Assembly (NCBI RefSeq): GCF_030445035.2
Contig: NC_080680.1
Location: 120,244,228-120,308,227 of the forward strand
DNA from: Dasypus novemcinctus
Taxonomy: Eukaryota; Chordata; Mammalia; Cingulata; Dasypodidae
DNA length: 64,000 nucleotides
Direction: 5' to 3'
This document shows, piece after piece, positions 1 to 10,706 of the stretch; the stretch's first letter is position 1, and the number at the start of each line of letters is the position of its first letter. Position numbers and translations under genes: made by a program. The notes under the pieces were generated by a model. That model searched no databases and was not told the DNA's origin. It was given only the letters and a program-made list of their open reading frames with translations.

Positions 1-400
1 GGCCGAGGAGCGCCGAGGCTGGCCAGCGAACCCCAGGAGCTGGAGGCGGCCACGGGGGAGCGCCCCCTGCAGCTTTCCAGGGGGAGCGCGGCCCCGCCGA
101 CACCTCGAGCTCAGACTTGCCGCCCTCCAAGCTGCCGGCCGATCCAGTTCTGGTGTTCAAGCCACCTGGCTCGTAGGCGCTCTGCTACGGCAGCCCCAGG
201 AGCCTAAGGCGTCTCCTTACCAGCAGAGCAGATGGCCCTGGGATAGCCCCGCCTGGTGACCTGTCCCAAATTCAAAGGCTGAGAGGTGGGGGGGAGTGCT
301 GCCTAGGAGAGTACAAACAATTGCAACCTCTAAGGACACTCTGAGGGCGAGGGAGGGACGGGGGCCTGCAGTCACGCCCGGGACACCCCGTCCAGTGGGA
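1..400. other. GC-rich, CpG-containing patch at left edge, unassigned
   Basis: The first ~180 bases are very GC-rich with many CpGs, then composition falls to the local average. All three + frames stay open for about 170 bases, as expected for GC-rich DNA, so openness alone does not prove coding. One frame ends in ...LVFKPPGS and a stop at 175-177, which could be the last residues of a protein beginning outside the window. I do not recognise it; it does not look like the C-terminus I would expect for PGAP4 (TMEM246), the next gene on this side of ALDOB in human. It may also be part of a CpG island. Confidence 0.3.
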
Positions 401-2857
401 TATTCCGAAGTTCTTTTAGGAATATTACTGACTAATGCTCAATTTTAAATTGCTCTCCTGCTCCCATGTCATTCCCCGTTCTCTCTGCAAACCTTTAGCT
501 ATGTCTATAGAAAGGCTTTGCACGAGTGACATTTTTTGCTTGTTTCTGCTTTTTCGTGGAAATCAAACATAAGGGTCAAGTTTTTCACCTAGGTGACCAC
601 ATGACCAGGTGGCAGGGTGACATCCATGTCCTTGACTGAAATGATGCAGGGAAATGGGAAGCTCTGAGCTAGGGTGACCTGAATAGCATACCCCCGCCCC
701 GGGAATTTCTGCCAAGTTGGTGGAAGAAATCAGACTTGCAGCAGGTTATGGGATGGAGGATGGAGCCAATTTTATCAAATCTTCAAGTGGAGGTGAGAGC
801 TGCTCCTTGGCCCTGTTTGTAACCTTGCTTTCTCCTCCTTACTCGCTCAAGTGGAAAGGGACCTTTGCTTCTGCAGAACCACCGTGGGGTGGTTTCCCAC
901 CTCAGTCTGGGATGGATTTTCCTCAGGCAACAGGGAGAAGATCCCAGAGACCGCCCCTCTGGGCATGGAGGGCAGGGAGAGGACTCTGGGAGGCCAGCCA
1001 CTTCCCCATCATGCAGCGTGAGCTCCAGCAGGGAGAGCTGTTGGTTTTCGCTGGTCCTCACATTCCAGAAGACGATTATTTCTTTTGATATGTGATTGCC
1101 TTTTCACTCTTCCCACTTTTTCAAATGACAGGTTTTTCATTCCTCCCTGGGATCAGATGGACTCCGTTCTGTCTTGGCAATGGGCCAAAGAAAAGCCACT
1201 GAAAGGAGCAGCAGAAGAGGGCAGGCCTGCCCCCCAGGACTGAGGCTGGAAGCAGATTAAAAGACTCCCCCCCTCTAACCCCTCCCTCCAGGGGAGCCAG
1301 GTCATCTGCCTCCTGGTCATGACCATTCTGCCTGCAGCCATCTGCGGGGATGCCAATGATGGGATGGAACTCCCCTGGCTCCCTGCCACGGGGAGAACTT
1401 GTTCCAGCGTCTTCTTTACACCTCCATCTGGCAGCCCAGCGGGGACCCTAGCAAGCCTCTGGCCAGCTGGTATCATGGAGCCAGCGTGTCTGCTGCCTGG
1501 GGGGTCAGGGTGCGGTGGGGGGCGGGCTGGTCCTGCCTGCCACTCAGTCTGCTCAGACGCCAGAAGAAGAGAGGGTGGAGGCGCCTGGCCTCCTCTCTTT
1601 ATTCCTCCCATCCTTCCTCCCCTCTGACACTTCCCACCCCCATAATACCACCGTTGGTTTCATTCCCATCAAACCCATTTCTGCATCTCTCCGTCTCTTT
1701 CTGTGGATAAGTCGTACTCTTCTTCAGTTAATATGACAATAGCTTTTTTTAAAAAAGTCTGTCCCTATTTAGACCTCCCCGTTCCCTTCTAAAGGGGAGG
1801 GGTGCCACTTCTTGGGTGTGAGTATGCAACTTTTGAGATGGGCTCAGGGATTGAGCTTAATTTCTTTTGCATATATATATACAGAGAGAGAGAAAAACAT
1901 TTGTGGGTGAGGGCCGGATGGGATGGGAAGATTCTGGATGAAGTTGTGTTGCAGTTGAGGTCGGGGTGTGGGGGTCTTTGAAAGGAAAACTTCCCTTTGG
2001 TGACAGACAGGGGAAAGGGAGTTGGGAGAATGTGGAGAGGAGAAAGGAATAATGATTTATACAGGACTTTTTTTTTCCCCCAGGCCTTTTACTTAACCTC
2101 CTTATGCTTATCCTCCACCCACATGCCGAGATGTTTTGTGATTATCCTTTTGCTGCCGAGGAAACAATTGAGCAAGGAGTTGAAACAGATCCGGTCTGAT
2201 TTCAGCACCTAAATTCTTAATGACTAAAGTATATCGATGCCAAGAAAATGTGTGGCCTGATTTGCAGAAGCACAGAATGCTGAGAATGTAGGTGGCTGGG
2301 TTCATGACCCTGGAGGCTGAGTGACCTCACTCCTCGGTGTGTTGGATGGTAGGCGGCCCTGGGACCCAGGTTGGGTCCCTGGGACCCTGGGACCCAGCCT
2401 GCGCCCTCTGGGCAGACTTACAGCAGCGTTTAAGCCTGGATCTCATTAGCTTGGCTTCCTTGAATTCTACAGAGCGCTGAGGTAAGATGAAGTTAACCCA
2501 AAGAGTAGGGAAATAAGAGGTGGGGAGTTAGAACCACCCAATTTCTTCTATACCGGCCAAGTTCAGTTCTTGACCGAACTTTAGACAGGCCTCTTCCTTC
2601 CTGCTCTCTGGCCTTCCCCTCCCTTTTGGCCCTTACGTTATCCGACATCTAACCATAGAGCGCCTCGTCTCTCTTTCCCTCTCCCTTGGCCTTACAGGGT
2701 CCACGCAGCCAAATCACAGCAAAGGAAAGCTTCCCCAGCCGAAGGTCCATAAACTGCAAGCTCAATCACTCCCCCATCCCATTGACCAACCCCCTGACAT
2801 CCTCCAGTACTTTTCCACTAGCCCACCTGTTTGTGGACTGCTCTGGGTTCTGGGCTT
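401..2857. other. intergenic, no gene seen
   Basis: No open frame here has coding character; the short ones overlap on both strands and match nothing I know. The stretch includes a (TA)n/(GA)n microsatellite at 1870-1893, a poly-T run near 2068 and a short GGGACCC-type palindromic repeat at 2357-2398. Confidence 0.5.
1870..1893. repeat. (TA)n(GA)n microsatellite
   Basis: An alternating AT run passes directly into a GA run. Confidence 0.85.
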
Positions 2858-3331
2858 CTAGGTTCTTGGCTGTGTCATGTAAAAGAATTTAAGGGCATGC
2901 CCTAGGGCAGGCAAAGGGAGTAAAGAGTTTAGTAAGAAACAAGAAAAGAGATAAGTACACAATCCGAAATATGGATTGCGGGCTGTGCTACCGGTGTGAG
3001 ACGCACGTGTGGGGCCCGGGGTTAGGCCTTTTAAAACCTACCCTCCTCCCCTTTCCTAATGTTGGGAGGGGGGTGGCAGCTGTTTGCTGTTCTGATTGGT
3101 TGCCCCACCTGTTAGCTCTCAGGAGCCAATGGGAAAGACTATTATGGTGAGGTATCCGGGGCTTTCCCTTGACCCCGGAAAGAGTTCCAAATGAGACCTG
3201 TGTCCAGGGTCTAGGCGGGGGCTTTCCAGCTTTGTTCTTAGTAGAGGAGGGTTTCTTGGCAGGGTCTCATGACCCTGTGGTGTGCTGGGTCCCAGCTGTG
3301 ACTTCCCTTTTCCCTCTACTAACCTGCCTCA
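2858..3331 (-). repeat. solo LTR, copy A
   Basis: About 474 bp that align along their whole length with 10224-10706: both open with ctaggttcttggct, share an inner gctgtttgctgtt(c/t)tgattg and a CCCTTGA(C/T)CCC segment, and close with acctgcctca. No internal retroviral sequence is attached, so both look like solo LTRs. The - orientation is inferred from the TGAGGCAGG start read on that strand. The family name is not known to me. Confidence 0.65.
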
Positions 3332-3468
3332 CACCCAGCCCTTAAAAGCCCTGCTGCCCTTCGCTTTAGTAGAGTTGATTTCAGACTTAGCTCTGGTCTC
3401 TCTCCTCAATTGAAATGGCCTTGAATGAAGTCATCCTTGTCTGATTATCATAATCTGGCATAATTATC

Positions 3469-3887
3469 TTTTTTATTTTTTTTTAAGATTTATTTATTTA
3501 TTTCTCCACCCCTCCCCTGCAGTTGTCTGCTCTCTGTGTCCATTTGCTCGTGTGTTCTGTGACTGCTTCTATCCTTATCGGCGGCCCCGGGAATCTGTGT
3601 TTCTTTTTGTTGCATCATCTTGTTGTGTCAGCTCTCCGTGTGGGCGGCACCATTCTTGGACAGGCTGCACTTTCTTTCACGCTGGGCAGCTCTCCTTTCG
3701 GGGTACACTTCTTGCGCATGGGGCTCCCCTACGTGGGGACACCCCTGCGTGGCAGGGCACTCCTTGCGCGCATCAGCACTGCGCGTGGGCCAGCTCTACA
3801 CGGGTCAAGGAGGCCCGGGGTTTGAACCGTGGACCTCCCATGTGGTAGGCGGACGCCCTAACTACTGGGCCAAGTCCGCTTCCCCAC
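3469..3887 (-). repeat. DAS-III-type SINE
   Basis: Full-length armadillo-type SINE in reverse: T-rich tail (ttatttatttatttctcc) at 3470-3515 and a tRNA-like head at the right end (gggccaagtccgcttcccc). Near-identical long copies occur at 41045-41457, 43030-43447 and 59130-59571. An imperfect duplication, aattatcttt (3461-3470) and agttatcttt (3888-3897), flanks it. Confidence 0.85.
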
Positions 3888-3899
3888 AGTTATCTTTGA

Positions 3900-5130
3900 T
3901 AGCATCATGCTAGCATTGTGAAGATGTCTAGGTAAGAGCCCATGGATAACCCCTTCCACCAGACTTCCCTAAAAGGAGATATTGTGGTCTAAGGTTCTTA
4001 TGTTATTGTTTAAAACCATTTCCTTTGTTCGAGGACAGTGATGTATGTCAAAAACATGCAATCTGGGGGGGAAAGAACAAAGAATATCACAGGATCATAG
4101 AATATCCGTGAAGGAGAACCTCTCCTTCACTGTATAGATGAGGAGTTCAAGGTCCTCGGGGCATCTAGAGTCACAGATCTGTGTTTCATCCCTGCTCCCT
4201 TCTTACTAATGGCATTACCTTGGGCAATACGCCTGATCGCTCTTCTCTCCGAAACAATGCTTATCCTGAGATAGTAGGGATTAAATGCCCAGAAGAGTCC
4301 AAGGTAATATGCAGGTGCTCAGCAATTGGTAGTGCCCTCCCTTGTCCTAAGTCACCTAGGTCTCAAAGGCAGGTCCACCCAGACCTCCCATCTCCTTATC
4401 TAGGGCTCTTTCCACTAGCACACAATGCCTTTCCATCCAAAAGCCAAACATTTTCACCAATGAGAGGAGAAGTACTGAAAGAAATATCATGGTGGGTGCC
4501 CAAATGACGTAAGTAAATGACAGCCTTGATTAGATAGTGAGGGGAGAACTGGACTTTGAGATGGTTGTGCAAAAGGCAAAGAGAGAAAACACTGAGAAGG
4601 CAGTGAATAGCCCTGTGTAAGGGATTCTGGGGAAAAGGGGGTTGGTGTCCACTGCAGACCACGACGTAACCGATGGAACTCTTTCTTGTCCAATGCATTC
4701 TAGACACTTAGAAATTCTGCAATTCTGCAGCCCACTCTTCTCAATTATTCGCATTCCACCCCCACCCCCTGCCATACTGCACACATACATTTCTCAGACG
4801 GGGAAAACTCACCCTCGTCATTTCAAGCTTCAGGTTTGCCCTCTAAGCTCAAAGGGGTGCTGCTATTTCTAAGCCCTAGAATTTAGATACTTATAAATTT
4901 CCTTGAATATATATAGGCATTCTAGTTTTCCTAGAATACACATGAGTTCAGCTTTATTAGCAATGGCAAGTGTTTAAAAATCACGATGAGCTGATAGGTA
5001 AATCCTGACACTTCCATTCTGACATCTGTTGCTCCCAAATGACTGTTGTCCCTGGACTTCATTCCGGTATTTTAGGACAATTTACAGCCTCAGCGTATGG
5101 GCTTTTAAAAACCAACTGTGTCTCTCTCAC
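3900..5130. other. intergenic, nothing recognised
   Basis: Unique-looking sequence without coding features; the short open frames near 4181-4872 overlap on both strands and resemble no known protein. Confidence 0.4.
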
Positions 5131-6528
5131 AAACTGGCATTTCTTTTTTTTTTTTTTTTTTTTTTTGATTTTAGGACATATTCTTGTGTTTGACATAACC
5201 CTTTTTTTTTTTTTTAATTTTTTTATTTTTTATTGACTTTGTAATAATATTACATTAAAAATATATATGTGAGGTCCCATTCAACCCCACCCCCCCACCC
5301 CCCCTCTCCCCCCCCCCAACAACACTCGTTCCCATCATCATGACACATCCATTGGATTTGGTAAGTACATCTTTGGGCACCTCTGCACCTCATATACATT
5401 GGTTCACATCATGGCCCATACTCTCCTCTATTCCATCATGTAGGCCCTGTGAGGATTTACAATGTCCGGTGTTTACCTCTGAAGCACCTTCCAGGGCAGC
5501 TCCATGTCCCGAAGACGCCTCCACCTCTCATCTCTTCCTGCCTTTCCCCATACCCTTTGTCCATTATGTCCACTTTTCCCAATCCAATGCCACCTCTTCT
5601 ATGTGGACACTGGATTGGTTGTGTCCATTGCACCTTTATGTCAAGAGGAGGCTCGGATTCCACCTGGATGCTGGATGCAATCCTCCCATTTTCAATTGTA
5701 ATCACTCTAGGCTCCATGGTGTGGTGGTTGTCTTTCTTCACCTCCATCTTAGCTGAGTGTGGTAAGTCCAATAAATCAGATTGTAGGTGCTGGAGTCTGT
5801 TGAGGCTCAGGATCTGGCTATCACATTGTCAGTCCAGAGATTCAAATCCCCTAAATATATCTTAAACCCCAACATTAACTGCACCTCCAGCACATTAGCA
5901 TGAAAGTCTTATGAAGGGAGATCCCATCTGAGTCCAGATTCATCACACATAAACACCATTTCCAAAGAGGGGCCATCTGCCCTGGTAGTTAACCCCATCG
6001 GCCATGACCATAACTCCCATGGGTCTCTTTAGCCCTCAAAGGAACCAATATCTGGGGGTTGTATCTGCTTTATCTGTCTCTCTGACTCTGCTCAGTTGTG
6101 CATGAGGGCAAACCTTCTGCCAGCCTCCAGACTCTTTTTTAGAAACTCGTAGCCATATAAACTCATTTCTCCTTTCCATTTCCCCCTTACTTTAGGTCAA
6201 ACAGCATTTTAAAGTCATGGTATTTTATGTAGACATGGATATTCTGCTGATCCGCATTGAACCTTCCGTATAAGGTCATTTTCCAGTTGCATCATCAGTT
6301 GGTAGTTGATAGTGGTCCCTCGTTGCCAGGGAGGCTCATCCCCGGGTGTCATGTCCCACGCTGGGGGGAAGGCATTGCATTTACATGCTGAGTTTGGCTT
6401 CGAGACTGGCCACATTTGAGTAACATGAAGGCTGACAGAAGGAAATTCCCAGGCACAAAGTTGCTCTAGGCCTTGTTATTATTTTGGGTTTATCAGCTCA
6501 CAAGCATAGTCATTCAAACTGGCATTTC
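5131..6528 (-). mobile_element. 5'-truncated L1 3' end with target-site duplication
   Basis: A poly-T run at 5144-5166 (poly-A of the - strand) opens an insertion bounded by a perfect 13-bp direct repeat, aaactggcatttc, at 5131-5143 and 6516-6528. The body carries the same C-rich block (aaccccaccccccca) and the same downstream layout as 54815-55919, so both are 3' ends of one L1 family active in this lineage. A second poly-T tract at about 5203-5215 leaves ~36 bp of unrelated sequence between the two tails (see findings). Confidence 0.8.
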
Positions 6529-6645
6529 ATACTCTAATTCTATGAATATACCAAAAAGCATTGACTTGCACAGTTTGAATAGATGGGTTGTACAGTGTAT
6601 GAATTATGTCTCAATAAAGACATTATTAAGGGAAAAGGGCCATGG
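6529..6645 (+). repeat. old L1 3' terminus
   Basis: Ends in gaattatgtctcaataaaga, the usual 3' end of ancient L1 elements, with an AATAAA signal. The younger L1 at 5144-6515 is inserted just upstream, possibly within this element. Confidence 0.45.
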
Positions 6646-7946
6646 TTCCCTTGCACCATTTCAGGGTAGCTGCAGTGTATATCTCTGTGAAATTCTGAAG
6701 GAACAATGATAGAGGAGAAACCAAATGTTTTTGAAAGAACATAATGGTCACATTCTACCTAAGGATTATCTCAAAGACCTCAGGGATAAGAACTATACAA
6801 TAGTTGAGAACAATAGAGAACATCCCACCCCCTCAGCTTCCACTTAACAAGCATTGCTCAACAGATAACAATGAAATACCTCTGGGAGACTTAGAAGGGT
6901 ATGGAGAGACTTTGAGGAATGGCACAAACGAAAGACTTAAAGAGGGAGGTGGAATCGATACTCAGGAAAACTTTTAACAAGCAAGTCCATATTCTAAAAA
7001 CATGGTAACACTTGAGGAATTTGAAGTAGATGATGTACTTAGAGTAACCATAGCAACAATAAAACTTCCAAAACAGCTCAACTCCTAACTAGATAGTCTC
7101 TAATCCCTGTACCAAAGATCTTGCAGAAGAAATTATATAATAAAGATTTCTACTATCCTACAGAAGTGTCCAGCTTTCAACAAAAAATTATGAAGCATAA
7201 GAAAAAGCAACCCATCATCAAATGACAAATCCATCAACAGAACCAGATTCAGATGTGACACCGATGTTGAAACTATCAGACAAGGAACTTAAAATAACTA
7301 TGATTAACTTCTGCTTCTGGATCATTGAAAACAATTTTTAAAATTGGACAAAACATAAGAAACAAGGCAAGACATTGGACATCAGGTAACAGACAGAGAT
7401 TCTTTAGAGACAAAAAGCTAACAAGATGAGCCTTCTGATTTCTCCCGTTTACTACCTAGACCAGCCCATAGTGTGAGGAAAAGGAGCCTGATGGTCACCC
7501 TGGGTTAAGAAGATGGAGCTGAGAGTCCAGGGGGACCAAACTGGCTAGAGTACACAGATGTAGTACTGGAGAGGAGAGGGCTGCACAGAGAGGATTCCAG
7601 AAATCTTTAGAAGCCCTTCCTGTCCTCTGCACCTAAGTACTGATCTACACAAGCTTGGGAAGAAACTATCCAAGCTTGGGGAAGGGACCACCTATCAAGA
7701 AAAAAGGAAGCAATGCCTAGAATTCAGATAGGGTGGAGAATACTGCCTGTTCCCACCATCCTGAGTGCAAAATTTGTGGAATAGTAGGTAGAGAACAAAT
7801 AAGGGTTTTACCTCAGTTGCAGGCAAAATTGTCCTACAATAAAAGCTCCTCTAGTTCTACCTAACAAAGTTTGAAAAGAACACCCAAAAAGATCAAAATA
7901 TTTCTGAGTAACTTACATCCTAAAACAAAGCTCAAGAATATTTGCA

Positions 7947-8158
7947 GGGAGAGTGGAGGTGGCTCAAGGAGTTGGGTGCCTGCCTCCCACATGGGAGGTC
8001 ACAGGTTTGGTTCCCAGTGCCTCCTGAAGAAACAGAAACAACAAGCAAAACAATAAAACTAATTCAGGGAAGCTGATGTGGCTCAGTGGTTGAGCACCAG
8101 CTTCCCACATACGAGGTCCCAAGTTCAATCCCTGCCCCCTAGTACCTTAAAAAAAAAG
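7947..8158 (+). repeat. dimeric DAS-type SINE
   Basis: Two tRNA-like monomers in tandem, 7947-8055 and 8067-8158, each with a box-A-like segment (tggctca) and a box-B-like segment (ggttcaa type), each followed by an A-rich linker or tail. The same dimer occurs at 50157-50371. It lies within the old L1M. Confidence 0.75.
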
Positions 8159-8711
8159 AATATTTATAGAAATACAAAAATATACAACACACAGCAAGGT
8201 AACTGTGCAACAAAAAATTACTAGGTATGGCAGAGGGAAGAAAGAGTGAAGAAAAGTGAATGGAACTTGAGGAACCTGTGGGACACCATGTAGTATACCA
8301 CTATCCACATTGTGGCAATCCCAGTAAGAGAAAAAAGAAAGAAAGGGGCAGAGAGAATATTCAAAGAAATAATGGCTAAAAATGCCCCAAATTTGACGAA
8401 AGACACAAATACACATATCCAAGATGCTCAACTCACTCTAAATAGGATAAAACCAATTAGACCCACACCACACCATGTGCTAATCAAATGTGGAATGGCA
8501 CAGATGAAGAATGAGTTCTGAAAGCTTTAAGAGAGAAGCAATGTGTCACATACAAGGGATCCTCAATAAGATTAAGTACCAATTTCTCATTAAATCATGG
8601 AGGCAAGAAAGAAGTGGGAAGCCCATATTTAAGTGTAAAAGAAAAAAAAAATGCCCACCAAGAATCCCATATCCAGCAAAACTGTCTTTCAAAATAAGGG
8701 CGTGGTTAAGA

Positions 8712-9929
8712 TGTGAACCACAGCAATTTAAATCCAGCCCAGCTTGGCTTCTGGGAGCATGAGGGTCCTGGTTGGGTCAGGCCTGTCCTCCGTAACCTAA
8801 CATTAAAACAGTTTTATTTGCATAGTCAATAAACAAAAGCACCCAGTTAGTTTTGAAGTAAAAATGAAGCCTGAAACTACAACTAAGAGAAAAGAATTAG
8901 CAAGTGATTATGGTTACTGAAAAACCAACTTGATGATTTTTCTTACTTTTCAGGTATATTAAGAATGTCCAAAATTAATACCTGAAATTACTGAAATCGG
9001 CTAGACTGACCTTACACTGGTTTATGGTTATTTTTAAAACTAGGCTCACCCTGTGAGGCAGAATAGAATAGGGACCTAAGGAGGAAGGGGATAGAAAACC
9101 TAACAAGCAACACAAACAGAAACTGAGGCAATGGCCTGCTAACTTCCATCAGCCTGCTGACTCACACAGGCAAGTGAGGAAGGGGCAGCTCACAGCACAC
9201 ACACCCAAGGGCTGCATTATCAGAAGGCAGCCAGCAACATCATTACATGGCAGGGAAGGGGCAAGGGGCAGGAGGACACCACCCCCCACCCACTTCCAGG
9301 TTACCTCACTGCTTCATGGGCAGTGACCAGAGGCCAATCACTGCTGGCCAATGTGCCCCGCAGAGCTCGTGGACAGCAACCGTATGCCAATCACCCCCAG
9401 ATAGCAACACCCATACCCCTAAGCAGATCAAACCATCCAACAGATTTTCCTGCTTAGTCTCAAATATGCCAACCAGCACAGACCCTAGAGTCTTGTACCC
9501 CAATAAAACAATGGACCCCAGGACAGAACTTCACATTTCTCTCCCTTGAGAATGTCTGCCCCCATGTCTGATGGGGTGTCCTTCTGTTCTCTTGCTTTAC
9601 TCCCCAATAAATTCTCTACTTGCTTAATTAATTTGTGGCTCATCCTTCACTTCTTTCTAGTGAGGAAGCCAACCTGGCCACTGACTCCTATAACACTTGT
9701 GAATATTTACTACTGTGATGCTACTTCTAGACTGACCTTACCCTTTGTTTATGGTTGTTTCAAAACTAGGTGTTCCCTTGTGTTTACTCACCATTATGAT
9801 GGTAACCATTCTACCCTCCCCTGCATGAGGCGTTAATAAAGTCACTTTCTTTCATGACCACCTGGGTGTGGACTCCAATTCATCTGCTCCAGACCAAAAT
9901 CCAGAGGGACCCCTGTGGGGTTTCCCTCA
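8712..9929 (+). repeat. older LTR interrupted by a younger LTR
   Basis: The L1M sequence stops near 8711 and resumes near 9930. The inserted DNA opens with TGTGAACC and closes with CCCTCA, as a retroviral LTR would, and has a gttaataaag polyadenylation-like motif near 9834. A related ~45-bp segment (ctagactgaccttac ... aaaactagg) occurs at 9001-9044 and 9727-9769, consistent with a direct repeat in U3 now split by the insertion. Exact ends are uncertain. Confidence 0.5.
9054..9695 (+). repeat. gammaretrovirus-like solo LTR
   Basis: About 640 bp from TGAGGC to TATAACA. It has a ccccaataaattctctact polyadenylation region followed by gtggctcatccttcacttc, then ctttctagtgaggaagcc: a classical R-U5 layout. 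Imperfect 4-bp flanks (cctg and cttg) may be its target-site duplication. No gag, pol or env is attached. Confidence 0.7.
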
Positions 9930-10223
9930 GAATTTCCCAGATAAACAAAAGTTAAGGGACTTTGTCCCACTAGACGGGGCCTACAAGAAAAGCTGCTAGA
10001 GGGAGTTCTACAGGTAGAACGGAAAGGCCACTGGAGAATTGACTGAAGCCACATGAAGAAATAAAGATGTCCAGCAAAGATAATGACATGGATAAATATA
10101 AATGCTGTTAACGATTGTATTTTTTTATTTGTAACTCCACTTTTTACTTCCTACAGGGTCTAAAAGGCAAATGCATAAAACGTAATGATAAAACAATGGT
10201 TTTGGACTATAACGTATGTGTAA

Positions 10224-10706
10224 CTAGGTTCTTGGCTATGTTACATAAAAGAATTTAAGAACTTGCCAGTTCAGTCAGGCCAGTAGTTTATTAAGGAAAT
10301 GAGAGAAGAGAATTGAAATGGAAAAAAAATAACAGGGTCCCCAGGTATACTTGTAGTCTGGTCCAGGCAGAGAGAGAGAAAAGAAAGCAGGTGCTTTTTA
10401 AACCATTAATTTTTCCTCCTCTTGCAAATGTCGATGGAGGGTCCCAGCTGTTTGCTGTTTTGATTGATCACCCTACCTGTCAGTTCTGGGGGTGGGGTGT
10501 GATAAATCCCCTTGAGAATATCCAGGGCTTTTCCTTGATCCCAGACTAAATCTCATTCCAGATGGGAGATTCTTGTGGGGTCCTTCTAGCCTTCTGGTGA
10601 GGGTCTTTCTCGGCGGAGTTCCTTGGCCATGTGGGCAGGGTCTCGCAGCCATGTCCTCGGCCTGCTCCCAGCCACCTTCCCTCTTTCACTATACTCACCT
10701 GCCTCA
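10224..10706 (-). repeat. solo LTR, copy B
   Basis: Homologue of the element at 2858-3331, with the same ends and order. It interrupts the old L1M 3' region, which ends before 10224 and resumes after 10706. The two copies differ by many substitutions and small indels, so they are old separate insertions or an old duplication. Confidence 0.65.

Noticed and set aside
3523-3913. ~100-residue frames at 3523-3913, 41035-41480, 43067-43474 and 59184-59452
   Set aside because: All are translations of DAS-III SINEs; their similarity to one another is repeat homology, not a protein family.
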